Assembly: GCA_024734495.1 (NCBI GenBank)
Contig: JALMQS010000225.1
Coordinates: 8,683,094-8,747,093 of the forward strand
Length of the DNA: 64,000 nt
Direction: 5' to 3'
DNA from: Forficula auricularia
Lineage: Eukaryota > Arthropoda > Insecta > Dermaptera > Forficulidae
Shown: positions 31,706-41,216 of the stretch, piece by piece
How positions within the stretch are numbered: position 1 is the stretch's first letter
How the letters are laid out: the number at the start of each line of letters is the position of its first letter
The notes under the pieces: generated by a model
The model's database searches: none
What the model was told of the DNA's origin: nothing
The model's input: only the letters and a program-made list of their open reading frames with translations
Made by a program: the position numbers and the translations under genes

Positions 31706-33392
31706 GTTTCGCCTCTTTAACTTTTGAGTGGCGAGGGGGGGGGGAGGAATAATGATCAATATATTTAATGTTTCTTAATTTAAAATGAATTGGAGTCTTT
31801 CATTTCAAAAATTCGAGTCCAAATTAGAAATTACAATTTCAAATTTGCCTGGTTAATGAAAATCGATTGGAGCCATCAGTTTAAAATCCGCGCTGACAAT
31901 TATATTTCAAATTTGCCTCGTTAATTAATATATATTTAATGTTTCTTAATTTAAAATCTATTGGTGTTTTTTCATTTTCATTCGAGTTCAAATGAATACA
32001 ATATTATCTCGACACAAAGTCCAAATCAAAAATATCTAGTTTTAGTAAGAGAAATCAAGATAGAAATATTAATGTCGCAATGACCATAGTTCAAGAGTTC
32101 GTCGGTTCGATTCTAGGCAAGAGCGTAATTTTTTTAGAGAAATTTCTCTAAGCGTTGTTACAAATTAATCTATACGAATATTATATAGTATGGCCCTTAA
32201 ACCCTTCACAGTATTTCCAATTAGATTATACACAATTATTCCAATGTATTTTATCCCTGCCAGAAGATGCAGCCCCTAAAGGCCTGGATTGGGCCTTCCA
32301 TCTTCCAGAAGAAAAAAAAGAGATTTTATAGGCTGGCTAGGAGTCCAGTCACTTAACCAAACACTTGCTTAAGAATATATGACATTGCCTGTAAAGATAA
32401 AGGTGGCTAATATTTAATGTTTTCATTATAATATCTCAATTATCACTAGTAACATTAATGCCCTTTTTCAGTTGATATATTCATGAAAACAAGATAGCAT
32501 CACAATTCAATTAGTGTCCAAACCAGACGCTAAATCTTAATCTCCACCACATGTGTTTATTTGTCTGTCTCCCTTTAGAATACCGAATGTTAATTACGCT
32601 TCCTTCAGAACGAAATGAAATTTTCAAATGTTACAGGCAATGGGCTGAGATAAAGCAACAAGTGTACAGAGAGGTTTAAGCGGCGGTTTATATATTTTTT
32701 GAGTTTACATCCATTTAATTCCGTTTGTCTGTGTTAAAAGCGTGTACGCTACATTAGAAAGTACCAAAGGCATTACATTTGTAGTGGAAATAATATAAAT
32801 ATGAAAAACGATTATGCAAAAATAACAAATATATAAATATCGTAGCTTACTCTTCAAATATCGTGGTATGTTAACACACACTATATGACTTTAATTTACT
32901 TCAATTTAATAACAAATTACCTAATGGATAAAAGTTCATTTTGCCGATATTCGCAGAATTAGATTTCAATGGAAAATCGCAACGGTGTCTTCTCCTGAAT
33001 TTTATTTGTTATAGATGATTTACATCTACTCTTATTAAACGAACAAAAATTGTGTATTTATTTGTTTTATATATATATTTATTTGTTTTATATATATATA
33101 TATTTATTTGTTTCTATATTTGTATCTTGGTTATATTTCGAAAACGACTCTACCGATTTTGATGAAATTCACGGGTTAGGGGGTTTTTGGGGTGACAATT
33201 CGATCTGTCACAGTCTCATCTTCGACAAAATTGTTTTTGTTGGGTTTTTCGTAATCAAATTAATTATTCTCAGGTAGACAAATTCCATTCTTAGGGTTTT
33301 AAAAAAGGTTACTCTTTTCCTTTTGTGCCCAGGCAGACAATGGGTCGGGTTAATCTTTTTTTCTCAAAGGCCTTGAAGAAGTATTAATAAAC
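31706..33392. other. AT-rich non-coding stretch with SINE-tail relic
   Basis: B-box-like TCGGTTCGATTCTAGG near 32,101 (+). On the - strand at 32,225-32,325 the text CCTTTAGGGGCTGCATCTTC resembles the tail of the SINE at 50,190-50,640. (TA)n-rich TTTATTTG repeats at 33,055-33,112. No gene recognised. Confidence 0.45.
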
Positions 33393-33462
33393 ATTTTATA
33401 ATTGTGGATATTGATGAGGCAGTCCAAAAAAGAAGAAGATAATTTACACTATCTTTTTATTC

Positions 33463-33510
33463 ATAAAACCGACGTTTCGGAGGCTATTCCCTCCATCTTC
33501 AGGGTTTTGA
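33463..33510 (-). ncRNA. Type I hammerhead ribozyme, element B left arm
   Basis: On the - strand: AAAACC, CTGAAGA, an extra T, stem II GGAGG-GAATAG-CCTCC, GAAACGTC, GGTTTT. Stem I is six perfect pairs and stem II five. All catalytic bases match. The cut is expected after GTC, between 33,471 and 33,470. ACGT as stem III is self-complementary. Confidence 0.9.
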
Positions 33511-33720
33511 AAAGTCAGTGAAGGAAATCCAATGCGGCATTCCCTTCTGTCTCCTCTTTCAGTGGCAGTAACAATAATATATTGTATTTCATTATCAGCA
33601 GAATTATAATGTAATAATGACATTATAATTCTGCTGATAATGAAATACAATATATTATTGTTACTGCCACTGAAAGAGGAGACAGAGGGAATGCCGCATT
33701 GGATTTCCTTCACTGACTTT

Positions 33721-33767
33721 TCAAAACCCTGAAGAAGGAGGAATAGCCTCCGAAACGTCGGTTTTAT
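33721..33767 (+). ncRNA. Type I hammerhead ribozyme, element B right arm
   Basis: AAAACC (33,723-33,728), CTGAAGA (33,729-33,735), an extra A, stem II GGAGG-AATAG-CCTCC, GAAACGTC (33,752-33,759), GGTTTT (33,760-33,765). This is the best-preserved motif in the window. The cut is expected after 33,759. Confidence 0.92.
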
Positions 33768-33882
33768 GAATAAAAAGATAGTGTAAATTATCTTCTTCTT
33801 TTTTGGACTGCCTCATCAATATCCACTTAATTCACTTATCAGTCCGTCTCCAAAAATTACTCCAATCTTATTTTATAATTGT

Positions 33883-34925
33883 TTTTATAATGAACTTTAT
33901 TTATTTACTAGAATAAAAAATAATCAAGAATTTATTTAAAAATATATTTCGCATAAGCAGGTCTCAATTTTCTGAAAAAACAACACATTTATAGTTTTAT
34001 TTATTAACAAATGGATGAATAAAAATGAATCATTTGGTTGAATAAAAACAGGTGCAGGAGGTGGGGTGCAGTGGTGGGGGATCCGGGGGTAGGGTCAAGC
34101 GGGGGGGGGGGTAGAATGGGCGATTACTATATATATTTGTATTTTTTTTTAATTTGAAAAAAGCTCTCAAATAAAAATCGACCTTTTTATCAGAATTTTA
34201 AATTAAAAATAATATTAAAATAAATGTTTTAACTGAAGGAAGAAGTTACCGAGCATCGCTCAGTGCCTCCAGGTACTTACATATTATCAAAAGGATTTTT
34301 TTCATTTAAATACCCAAATTTTCTTCGAGATGGAAATAATCTGACTTATGTAAATTACTCTTAAAAATATTTAGCTTAAGATTTAATCAGGAAACACAGG
34401 GGATTCCAAATTAGAAAACACAATCAAAAAATATCGTTTAAATAGAAATTGGCTTATATTATAATTATAATTTAGAAATCTAAAGCAACTCTGATTCCCA
34501 CCTTTGACATTTTCTAACAAATGAACAATTAAATAAAATAATTACCATAAAATCAATTATTACAATTTAATAATACAAAAATTAGGTAAAATTACAAGGT
34601 GGGTTTCACATAAAATTTTACCTAATTTTTTTATTATTAAAAAATGTTTCATCTTGAACCAACACCATCTCCTTAAAAGTTATTACAATTTAATTAAATC
34701 AAAGGATATATTATTTTTAAAGACATGAATTTTTCCTTTTTAAGGATATTAAAATGATAGATTGATTTCTAATGTAAGATTTGTACATAGGTACATATAA
34801 CAAACGAAATGTGATTCTTAATGAATACTAAAAAATAAAATAAAGTCAAATTCATCATATCTTCATTCTTCATCTTAAAATTTCACGGTAGTATGATTTC
34901 AAATTTAATCAAATAGCAATACCAT
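33883..34925. other. AT-rich stretch with one tail-type repeat
   Basis: The hairpin TTAGGTAAAATT / AATTTTACCTAA near 34,583-34,626 is followed by AATGTTTCATCTTGAACCAA (34,645-34,664), an inverse copy of the tail motif also seen at 57,255 and 59,655. A G-rich patch lies at 34,050-34,115. No gene. Confidence 0.45.
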
Positions 34926-35420
34926 ACCATAGAGTAATATAGAATGGAAAGCTCTCTAGCGGCTCGGAGAACTTTATTCTTAGTCCTTGAGAACTATTCA
35001 AAGACCATAGTCTTAGGACATTCAAAGCCTTTGTCATAGATAAAAGATTCATACAGGCTTTGTGCTAAACGTAAATTTAAAAAATTTTCCAACGTACAAA
35101 TTTATGGATTAAAATATTATAATATATGACTAGTTCTCGACGTCAATGTTTTGTGAAAGGTAGCTTTCGCGACACAAAATCAGACAAAGAACATACTTTT
35201 TTTAAACGACCTAAAAGTCCTTAAATGTAAGTACCCTATATAAAATTAACTAGAAATAATAGTAGAATCATCCGCTACCTGTTTGTGACTTCACCAAAAT
35301 TTGCCCCGAAGAGAGCGGTTCCCGCCATTTTATTGCCCATTCTGAACCGCCAGAGAGCTTTGCAACTCGTATACGCTAAAATACATTGGCTCCTTTGACT
35401 ATATATTACTCTATGTACCA
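34926..35420. mobile_element. MITE with CATAGAGTAATATAG ends
   Basis: The left end CCATAGAGTAATATAGAATG, continuing AAAGCTCTCTAGCGGCTC, is inverted at 35,345-35,420 as GAACCGCCAGAGAGCTTT and TATATTACTCTATG. In the right part about 40 extra bases separate the two matching blocks. No coding frame. Confidence 0.55.
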
Positions 35421-36067
35421 TAATTTAAATAAAAATTGGCGAGTCTTTCAAATTTTGAATTTTTTTAAAATTCGAATTAGAGTACAATTTCATTAGAAGA
35501 ATCTTAAGAGTGTCCTCTACTTAGACCGATTTTTTATGGATAATTTTTATTAATTATATGTCAGAAGTATTTTATTGCCCATTCTGAAACGCCAGAGAGC
35601 TCTGTAACTCGTATACGCTAAAATACATTGGCTCCTTTCACTCTATATTACTCTATGTACCATACTATATAATTTAAATAAAAATTGGCGAGTCTTTCAA
35701 ATTTTCAATTTTTTTAAAATTCGAATTAGAGTACAATTTCATTAGAAGAATCTTAAGAGTGTCCTCTACTTAGACCGATTTTTATGGATAATTTTTATTA
35801 ATTATATGTCAGAAGCATTTTATTGCCGAATTCTGAACCGCCAGAGAGCTCTGTAACTCGTATACGCTAAAATACATTGGCTCCTTTCACTCTATATTAC
35901 TCTATGTACCATACTATATAATTTAAATAAAAATTGGCGAGTCTTCCAAATTTTGAATTTTTTTAAAATTCGAATAGAGTACAATTTCATTAGAAGAATC
36001 TTAAGAGTGTCCTCTACTTAGACCGATTTTTTATGGATAATTTTTATTAATTATATGTCAGAAGCAT
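35328..36067 (+). repeat. Three-copy tandem array, period about 245 bp
   Basis: Units start TTTATTGCC at 35,328, 35,571 and 35,818, giving periods of 243 and 247. Each holds GCCAGAGAGCT, GTATACGCTAAAATACATTG, TATTACTCTATGTACCAT and TCTTAAGAGTGTCCTCTACT, and ends at ATTATATGTCAGAAG. Units 2 and 3 are more alike than either is to unit 1, which lacks a short TACTATA piece. It is the right end of the MITE at 34,926 amplified in tandem. Confidence 0.9.
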
Positions 36068-37355
36068 TGTAATCACTCTCTTGAATCTAAGAGCCAAAAA
36101 GTTACCCAGGCTGTTCTTAGACGTGGAGTGGAGTCAATTTGACATTATATAAGATGATGATAAATTTGAGTTAATGTTTTCCAAATCTAAACATATAGTC
36201 ATATAATGTTTAATTTAGAAATCGGTGATTATTTCGAATCTTGATTTTCTTTGAAAACTTTACAGAGTTTTCACTTTTTTCTTCAATTTAGTAATAAAAA
36301 TCAAATTTGTTCTATAGTAATTAGATGCCATTCGAATACTTCACTTAGTCGAAATAAATGAAAGTAAATATAAATATTTTTACTATTTTAATTTGATTAA
36401 ATTTTTTATATATGGTTCCATTATTAAAAAGAAAAAATATATATTTTTTCAAATATATATTTTCTGGAAAAGGGAAAAAAACGAAATTAACGATAAAGAG
36501 AGATACGGAGGGTAGAGAAGAGGGAAAGAGTTAGTTAAAGGGGGAAAAGGTGAGAGGGAGGGGGTGCGGGGGATTCCTTTGACAAAGAGAGACCAAGTTT
36601 ATAACTGACTGCTGGAAGAATTTATTAATTAATTTCACAAAGCCAGTAAAATTAAATTGTCTATTTTTCTTTTTTTTCTACTTGTTTTTTTTTTATAAAT
36701 ATTTGTTATACCAAGAAGTTGATTTTCCAAAACAAAAAGACAGTTAATACGAAACACTCAGAATTTAGTATCAATCAATTCAATGAATTGCTTATGAAAA
36801 TATTAGTGCTTGGGTTTTCTAGAATTTAAATGAAAATATGAATAAGTTATATTTTCATTATGACAGTTAATATAAATATAAAATGAATTTCTATATGTAG
36901 CAATGGAAATCTTGATTTCATGGAAAATTTATTTAAAGTTGAAAATTTTCCTAGATATATATAATAATCTATGAGTTGTAAAAATATTTTTTAAAAGGTG
37001 GTTTCGAAGAAGAGATGAATGTTCGATACAGAATGCATTTCAGACCAAAAAAATTAATAAATTAACTTTATTTCCATTATAATAGAACACATTGAAATGG
37101 AATTGATGAAATATTCCTTGCCAATAAAAATATTTGCGAAATTTCAAGAAAATCAATTAATAACTAAGTAAACAATTACTAAAATATAGTCACAATAACG
37201 GGCATACTAAAAATCAGAGTTAGATAAAGTATGTAATTAACAAGATCATTAAAATTCCCAATATCCCCATTTTCCATGAAACTTAGAGAGCGCCTTGCAT
37301 CTTCTTTACTGTTTTGACAGCATAGGCAATCCTTTGCCTATCCTATAGGGTTTTC
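36068..37355. other. AT-rich stretch with a polypurine tract
   Basis: A purine-rich tract occupies about 36,468-36,575 (GAGAGATACGGAGGGTAGAG, GGTGAGAGGGAGGGGG). At 37,265-37,350 lies the inverted partner of the repeat at 16,740-16,799. No gene. Confidence 0.45.
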
Positions 37356-37359
37356 CCTG

Positions 37360-38105
37360 TAATTTGCAACCGTAAGTCTCGAAATTCGAAACTTAAGCTC
37401 GATATAAGCTATAAGGACTACAGAAAGCTTTTGTTTTTTGTTTATAATATTATTCCTTTATTAATATCATTGCACAGTTGTGGGGCGCTTTTTGCGCTCC
37501 CAACACTCTGGCCTCGGTTCTGGTGTTCTACTGGAGCCCATATATACATGTACTTTAATTACAAATACCCACAACATCTGGCATTATTATTTGGACGGCT
37601 GATGAGAAGTTGCAAACTAATCTGTAAAAAAAATCTGTTTTCTTTTTGTAAAGGGCTGCCCCCCTCTGCGTGGCGCAATAAATCAGTCATTGTGAAAACT
37701 GAACCACCGAAGTTGACATTTACATTAAAGATTTTTCGTTTTTTTAATTGGTGCACTTATCAAAGTATCATAAGTTATTAATAGTGTATAAATTTTAATT
37801 CGATTGAAATAAATCAATTGAAATTAGGAATGTCGCAGAACTTTGGGATTTGAAACTTAAGCTATCTAGAGGCTAGAAGAAGTACCTCAACATTTTAGCT
37901 AACCGGAAGTTGATGTTTACTTGAAGATTTTTGGTATTATTTAATAATAAGTACACTTATCAAATATCATAAGTTCTTTTTTTGTAAGTATAAATTCGAA
38001 TCAAGTGAGGAGTGTTAATTAGTCATGTCGAAAAATAAATATTTTAGTCGTTCATATCTCATATGCGCTAAGTCGCAAAGCTATGGTATTTGAAATTTAA
38101 GCTAT
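37360..38105 (+). repeat. Diverged tandem-like repeat
   Basis: ACTTAAGCT blocks follow TTCGAAA or TTTGAAA at 37,385, 37,848 and 38,090. The block GAAGTTGA(C/T)(A/G)TTTAC, GATTTTT, GCACTTATCAAA and ATCATAAGTT appears at about 37,709 and 37,910. Spacing is uneven, so old tandem units with indels are likely. The 116-residue frame at 37,431-37,781 lies here and has no recognised domain. Confidence 0.5.
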
Positions 38106-38515
38106 CCAACCTTTTGGCCTTCACGGGCCTCATTCGAAGTAAAAACAAATGCCTTGGGCCGCAGATAAATATCCTAATTCTATTGATATTTTTAATAAAA
38201 AAAAGAGTTACCTAATAATGGAATGATATCCACCATGACAAAGAGGTAAAAATATCTTAAAAATATATTTATATCTAATAAAAAATGGAATCAAAATATG
38301 ACTAAATTGTGATTATTTTTTCGGAAATCTTGATATATTTTTTCACATCCAGATTGCACAATTTCTTCTTATTTTAGAAACAAAAAAAAATTAGGTCAAA
38401 TTGTATCAGATATGTTTTCCAGTAAGTACATATATAAAAATCTTAATGTTTTAAAGGAATTTATAATTTTATGTCGGGCCGCATTCATTACAATGCTGGG
38501 CCGCGGATTGTACAG
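38106..38515. repeat. Possible hAT-type non-autonomous remnant
   Basis: CCAACCTTTTGGCCTTCACG at the left and GGGCCGCATTCATTAC / TGGGCCGCGGATTG at the right are text often found near the ends of hAT MITEs. Neither end nor an 8-bp duplication could be fixed. Confidence 0.35.
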
Positions 38516-38760
38516 CCCTCATCTTTTTTCGGTTTTCACAAAACGGCTTGCGGGAAACACAAATTGAAGTAATTTGGATGTAAAATATTGTTTAAATAAA
38601 GGAGAAACTAAAGTGAAAGTCGTGTGGTGCCCACACCAGTTGATTAATAAGAAATATACTATTTGTTATTTTCCATGGGTTCAAATATCTTATTATTTGT
38701 TTTGTTGTAATGGTAAGCTGGACATTCAACAAAAGAATCGATGAGAGAACAACCTCATTG

Positions 38761-38941
38761 ATTTCTTCCGAGGGGTGAACCGCGACCTAATATAGAGTAC
38801 ATCTACTTCCAATTCCACTTTTAATTCCAAGTAGAAGACAAAAGATGAAGGACCATTATCAAATGAATTCTAAAATAATTCCACATAATTCTAAAGACAT
38901 GTACACCTAATTCCAATCGCAGTTCACCCCTCGATTTCTTC
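38761..38941 (+). mobile_element. 8-bp-TSD MITE (GGGGTGAACCGCG family), copy 2
   Basis: The element 38,769-38,933 has inverted ends CGAGGGGTGAACCGCGAC and TCGCAGTTCACCCCTCG. The duplication ATTTCTTC is perfect (38,761-38,768, 38,934-38,941). Inside are GTACATCTACTTCCA and GTACACCTAATTCCA. No transposase. Confidence 0.88.
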
Positions 38942-39021
38942 TAATGAATCATTAACTCTGCTACTCTCGGCAAACTCTTCTTTTTAATCATACTTCTCTG
39001 TTAAGCTTGCTTATCTTATCA

Positions 39022-39523
39022 TGCAAGCCCGAGGGGTGAACTGCGACCTAATATGCTGTACACCTACTTCCACTTGTACTTTCAAATATTTCCAAGTAAT
39101 TCCAAATATTTCCAAGTAATTCCAAATATTTCTAAGTAATTCCAAATATTTTCAAGTACTTCCAAATATTTCCAAGCACTTACAAATATTTCCAAGCACT
39201 TACAAATATTCCCAAGTACTTCCAAATATTTCCAAGTACTTTCAAATATTTCCAAGTACTTCCAAATATTTCTAAGTAATTCCAAATATTTTTAAGTACT
39301 TCCAAATATTTCCAAGCACTTCCAAATATTTCCAAGCACTTCCAAATATTCCCAAGTACTTCCAAATATTTCCAAGTACTTTCAAATATTTCCAAGTACT
39401 TCCAGATATTTCCAAGTGCTTCCAAATATTTCCAAGTACTTCCAAATATTTCCAAGTACTTCCAAAATACTTCCAACGAGGTGTACAGCTACTTTCAATC
39501 GCGAATCACCCCTCGTGCAAGCC
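39022..39523 (+). mobile_element. 8-bp-TSD MITE, copy 3, filled with a minisatellite
   Basis: The element 39,030-39,515 has ends CGAGGGGTGAACTGCGAC and TCGCGAATCACCCCTCG. The duplication TGCAAGCC is perfect (39,022-39,029, 39,516-39,523). The interior between the two GTACA(C/G)(C/A)(C/G)CTACTT blocks is replaced by a 20-bp minisatellite. Confidence 0.88.
39078..39472 (+). repeat. 20-bp minisatellite inside MITE copy 3
   Basis: About 20 units of CAAATATTTCCAAGTACTTC with small changes (AAGTAATTCC, AAGCACTTCC, a few TTCCCAAG). The - strand frames reading KYLEVLGNIWK-type repeats are by-products. A shorter array of the same unit is inside copy 4 at 40,264-40,440. Confidence 0.92.
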
Positions 39524-39715
39524 TAAAGACAAAACGTTTCATGTAGACAAGTCTAATCATTCAGGGTTTATTTACTGAAATCTTTTAGACATGTTGACAA
39601 CAATTGTTTCGATGGCAATAATTGTTTTCTTCACTGTAAATTGAATTGTTTCTGATTGGAAAACGACTTTTTTGTAAATTGAATTTCTTTCTGATCGTCT
39701 CTGTTTTGTTTTCAG

Positions 39716-40045
39716 ATCCGATGTCAATGTTAATTCTTGTAATCGCGAGCGTGTCGTGGAGGATGCTGGGGGTGGATTCCTTCTCAGGGGGTGACAATTA
39801 GAGTTAATCCTCGCGGACAGGGCGCGTGGCGAGAAAATCCTCGCGCTTGCGCTTATCAGCATGGAGGCGGCGCCGAGATCACTGTAAAAACGGACCGCCG
39901 ATGACAGCCGGGGTCAGTGCGCGGAGCGCGACACCTGCGTAACCACGTGAAGTGAACCGAAACGTCGCCGGCTAGTGAGGTACGAGAGCCATGGACACGC
40001 CGTCCTCGGTCATCGTGCTGCTTGTCGCCGTGCTGCTTGCCAGGG
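39716..40045 (+). other. CpG-rich 5' region and first exon
   Basis: GC and CpG content rise sharply from about 39,720 to 40,050, in strong contrast to the rest of the window. A T-rich tract ending TTTTGTTTTCAG at 39,715 could be a splice acceptor for an untranslated exon, or transcription may start inside the region (GGGGTCAGTGCG at 39,909 resembles an insect initiator). Three short upstream frames begin at ATGs near 39,757, 39,861 and 39,901 and all stop before the main start, so translation may be damped. Confidence 0.5.
39991..40045 (+). CDS. First coding exon of a secreted or membrane protein (partial)
   Basis: ATG at 39,991 opens MDTPSSVIVLLVAVLLAR, followed by one base of a split codon (Gly if the next exon continues) and the donor GGGGTGAGT, with GT at 40,046. 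A short polar start, a hydrophobic core (VIVLLVAVLLA) and a small residue after it form a classical signal peptide. The exon is GC-rich and in good Kozak-like context (GAGAGCCATGG). No downstream exon was recognised in the remaining 24 kb, so the first intron is probably long. Such a layout is common for insect cell-surface receptors and secreted proteins; the family cannot be told from 18 residues. MITE copies lie about 475 bp before the exon and 170 bp after it. Confidence 0.7.
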
Positions 40046-40207
40046 GTGAGTCTCATTAAAAAATAAATAAATAAATTATTTTCACCCTATCCTACCTTTT
40101 TTTTTAATTTTCTTAATTAATATAAAATTAAAATTAATTAATTAAATTACCATCTATATGCCCAATGATTTTCTTTTCTTTTTACAGTATTTAATTTTTT
40201 TTTATTA
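40046..40207 (+). other. Start of the first intron
   Basis: GTGAGT donor followed by AT-rich sequence with T tracts. No exon seen before the MITE at 40,216. Confidence 0.55.
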
Positions 40208-40489
40208 TTTATGTCCGAGGGGTGAACCGCAACCTAATATGCTGTACACCTACTTCCATTTGTACTTCCAAATATTTTCAAGTACTTCCAAATATTTCCA
40301 AGTAATTCCTAATATTTCCAAGTACTTCTAAATATTTCCAAGCACTTCCAAATATTCCCAAGTACTTTCAAATATTTCCAAGTACTTCCAAATATTTCCA
40401 AGTACTTCCAAATATTCCCAAGTAGTTCCAAAATACTTCCAAAGAGGTGTACACCTACTTCCAATCGCGGATCACCCCTTCTTTATGTT
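40208..40489 (+). mobile_element. 8-bp-TSD MITE, copy 4, with minisatellite
   Basis: The element 40,216-40,481 has ends CGAGGGGTGAACCGCAAC and CGCGGATCACCCCTTC. Flanks TTTATGTC (40,208-40,215) and TTTATGTT (40,482-40,489) match at 7 of 8. Its interior holds about nine units of the 20-bp AAATATTTCCAAGTACTTCC minisatellite. It lies in the first intron of the signal-peptide gene. Confidence 0.87.
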
Positions 40490-40562
40490 CATCGATTAAA
40501 TTATTAAAGTTGTTATAGGGAAATAAGGAATATATCTTTTATGCAGATAATTTATATTTTTA

Positions 40563-40825
40563 CTTTACCATAAGGGTATGGTCAAGTATTGTAATGGTGC
40601 ATGAAAAAAGTGTTTTTTTGCTTCTTTCTTTGGAAATATCTAAAAAACGTCTGAAACTATTTTGATTAAAAAAATTGGGCAAAACCATGGCATTTCGGTC
40701 TACAAAAAAGCCCTAATAAGTGAACATCGAAAAAATTATATTTTTCGAGATAATAATTTTTTTTTCAAGCTGTCTATTGGTTAGTCTGGTTGTTATTCTG
40801 TCTGTTAGTCTGTGCGTTACCAAAT
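40563..40825 (-). repeat. Mariner-like interspersed repeat, copy 2
   Basis: It begins GGGTATGGTCAAGTATTGTA and continues GCATGAAAAAAGTG and AGTGAACATCGAAAAAATTA to TGTGCGTTACCAAATTTT. It is the inverse of 47,490-47,735. At 40,826 the match ends abruptly where the hammerhead sequence begins. Confidence 0.7.
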
Positions 40826-40882
40826 TTTATTGCCAACGTTTCGACAACTTTGTTGACTTCTTCAGGACTCAAATAGTTAACT
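40815..40882 (-). ncRNA. Type I hammerhead ribozyme motif
   Basis: On the - strand: ATTTGAGTC, CTGAAGA, an extra A, stem II GTCAAC-AAA-GTTGTC with one T-T mismatch, GAAACGTT, GGCAATAAAATTT. Stem I pairs GTC/GGC, then ATTT/AAAT across an internal loop. All core bases match. The cleavage triplet is GTT, less favourable than GTC. ACGT stem III is self-complementary. The core bases are at 40,835-40,842 and 40,859-40,865. Confidence 0.75.
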
Positions 40883-41052
40883 TCCCTGCATATTTATCAT
40901 TTTAATAATTATTCTTTCTTAGTAAACATATCAAGACAAGCCATCAACATGAAACAAAAATTTAATTAAGTATTTAATATGATAGAATAATTAGGTGTAG
41001 ATAAAAGTTATTTGAACCAAGTTCCTTTACGGACCTTGTGGTAGGAGCTAAC

Positions 41053-41216
41053 TGGTAGAGCGAGGTGTGAACCGCGACCGTGTACACCTACTTCAACTTC
41101 CAATTTCATTTCCAAATAGAAGACAATAGATTATCTAATTAATTCCAAAATAATTCTACATAATTCCAAAGACGTGTACACCTAATTCCAATCGCGGTTC
41201 ACCCCTCGTGGCAGAA
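41053..41216 (+). mobile_element. 8-bp-TSD MITE, copy 5
   Basis: The element 41,061-41,208 has ends CGAGGTGTGAACCGCGACC and ATCGCGGTTCACCCCTCG. Flanks TGGTAGAG and TGGCAGAA match at 6 of 8. Interior resembles copies 2 and 6, without a minisatellite. Confidence 0.82.

Larger units (their letters stand above)
33393..33882. mobile_element. Hammerhead retrozyme-like element B with 13-bp TSD
   Basis: The insertion 33,406-33,869 lies between perfect 13-bp repeats ATTTTATAATTGT (33,393-33,405 and 33,870-33,882). Two nearly identical arms of about 205 bp are inverted around 33,610. Each arm carries one hammerhead with its 3' side outwards. The arms share GGACTGCCTCATCAATATCC at the outer side and CATTATAATTCTGCTGATAA at the centre. 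The right end continues 45 nt beyond the inverted left end, with CAGTCCGTCTCC as in element A. No open frame. Confidence 0.9.

Noticed and set aside
37431..37781. 116-residue frame on the + strand
   Set aside because: No domain, no splice or promoter context, and it overlaps a diverged repeat; the opposite strand is also open.
39082..39476. Two - strand frames of 67 and 98 residues with repeats such as KYLEVLGNIW
   Set aside because: They are translations of the 20-bp minisatellite inside the MITE, with no start context or other support.
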